From NCBI GenBank assembly GCA_046757585.1, contig JBHHYR010000257.1, positions 1 through 5,102 on the forward strand: a DNA stretch of 5,102 bases, in the 5' to 3' direction. The notes beneath the pieces were generated by a model. It was not told the DNA's origin, ran no database searches, and worked only from the letters and a program-made list of their open reading frames with translations. Positions 4,549-5,102 of the stretch are shown here, one piece after another. The translations under genes and the position numbers were made by a program. Source of the DNA: JBHHYR01 sp046757585. Its GTDB lineage: Bacteria > Desulfobacterota > Binatia > HRBIN30. Positions within the stretch are counted from its first letter, which is position 1. Every line of letters begins with the position of its first letter.

Positions 4549-5102
4549 AGCTTATGAGTATTGCGCTGAATACGTATCGGGAAGCAATCCGGAACAGAAT
4601 TCTCTACTCCATCTTCTTCTTCGCGTTACTGGTGGTTGGCATCGCCGCCCTCCTCGGCGCTGCGTCCGTTGGTGACCAGATGAAATTCGTGAAGGATTTC
4701 AGCTTGATGAGCGTGTCGCTCTTCGGGGCCGTGATCGCGATCGTACTGGGCGTGAACCTTCTCAGCAAAGAGTTGGGTAAAAGGACAATCCTGAATATTC
4801 TGTCGAAACCGGTGGCCCGCTGGGAATTTATCGTCGGGAAGTTTCTCGGCCTCTTCGCGACGCTGGCGCTCGTTGTGGTGCTGATGTGCGCGGTCCTCGT
4901 CCTCATCCTTGCCCTTTTCGAGGGACGTCTCGACTGGGGAATGGTGCTGGCTTCTGGCACCGCCCTGATGGAACTGATGATCGTTACCGCCTTTTCCTTG
5001 TTCTTCTCGTCTCTGGTCGTGACACCGACCCTGGCCGGCCTGTTCACTGCGAGTGCCTTCGTGGCTGGCCGCTCATCCAGCTATCTCGGCTACTTCCTCG
5101 GT
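4545..5102 (+). CDS. ABC-2 transporter permease (PilI-like), truncated by the window edge
   Basis: The first 186 codons are present with no stop before the right edge. ATG 4545 overlaps the previous stop as ATGA and follows GAGGAGG (4531-4537) by 7 nt, an excellent start with translational coupling. The N-terminus (ALNTYREAIRNRILYSIFFF) is typical of the ABC-2 permease family: an amphipathic helix leading into the first membrane segment (about 20-40). A second segment lies at about 53-74, then a cytoplasmic loop KELGKRTILNILSKPVARWE (75-94) characteristic of these exporters, then segments at about 98-124 and 132-158 and the start of another. With the ATPase at 1914 it would form the export channel. 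By order it matches Myxococcus PilI. The substrate, whether polysaccharide, lipid-linked sugar or a pilus component, cannot be told from sequence. Confidence 0.9.
   Translation, partial: MKLMSIALNTYREAIRNRILYSIFFFALLVVGIAALLGAASVGDQMKFVKDFSLMSVSLFGAVIAIVLGVNLLSKELGKRTILNILSKPVARWEFIVGKFLGLFATLALVVVLMCAVLVLILALFEGRLDWGMVLASGTALMELMIVTAFSLFFSSLVVTPTLAGLFTASAFVAGRSSSYLGYFLG

Overview
The window looks like a type IV pilus locus from a moderately GC-rich, deltaproteobacterial-type bacterium (Desulfobacterota, Myxococcota or a related lineage). The grounds are a Geobacter-like N-terminal pilin sequence, a near-consensus sigma-54 promoter in front of it, the apparent last codons of a PilR-type sigma-54 activator at the left edge, and an ABC-2 exporter downstream of pilA, an arrangement that recalls Myxococcus pilR-pilA-pilG-pilH-pilI. 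Exact taxonomy cannot be fixed from the sequence. All genes read left to right on the + strand.

Layout. Positions 1-54 are the 3' end of a response regulator with a Fis-type recognition helix. Positions 55-452 are a long regulatory stretch: weak repeats and dyads (about 87-186), an AT-rich tract (187-212), and a strong sigma-54 promoter (297-312) with predicted transcription start near 323. The predicted leader, about 130 nt, carries an extended Shine-Dalgarno (328-338) driving an eight-codon reading frame that ends Gly-Pro-Pro-stop, and a second small reading frame that stops two bases before pilA. pilA (453-833) encodes the major pilin and is followed by a strong hairpin terminator (855-888).

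After that terminator comes a tightly packed, operon-like set: a membrane-anchored TPR-like protein (986-1897), an ABC ATPase (1914-2840, 16 nt later), a TMTC-like multipass protein with C-terminal TPRs (2812-4548, overlapping by 29 nt) and an ABC-2 permease (4545 to the right edge, ATGA overlap). The ATPase and permease most likely form one exporter even though the TMTC-like gene lies between them.

Working model (inference): the sigma-54 activator drives pilA; the terminator lets pilin be made in large excess; the downstream operon supplies an ABC-2 exporter with two accessory TPR membrane proteins, one a candidate O-glycosyltransferase, serving pilus assembly or surface glycan modification. 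The most unusual points are the small reading frames in the pilA leader, the pseudopilin-like motif at the end of the TPR-like protein, and the combination of a Ser/Thr-rich pilin tail with a TMTC-type enzyme. I saw no CRISPR array, tRNA, rRNA or insertion sequence.
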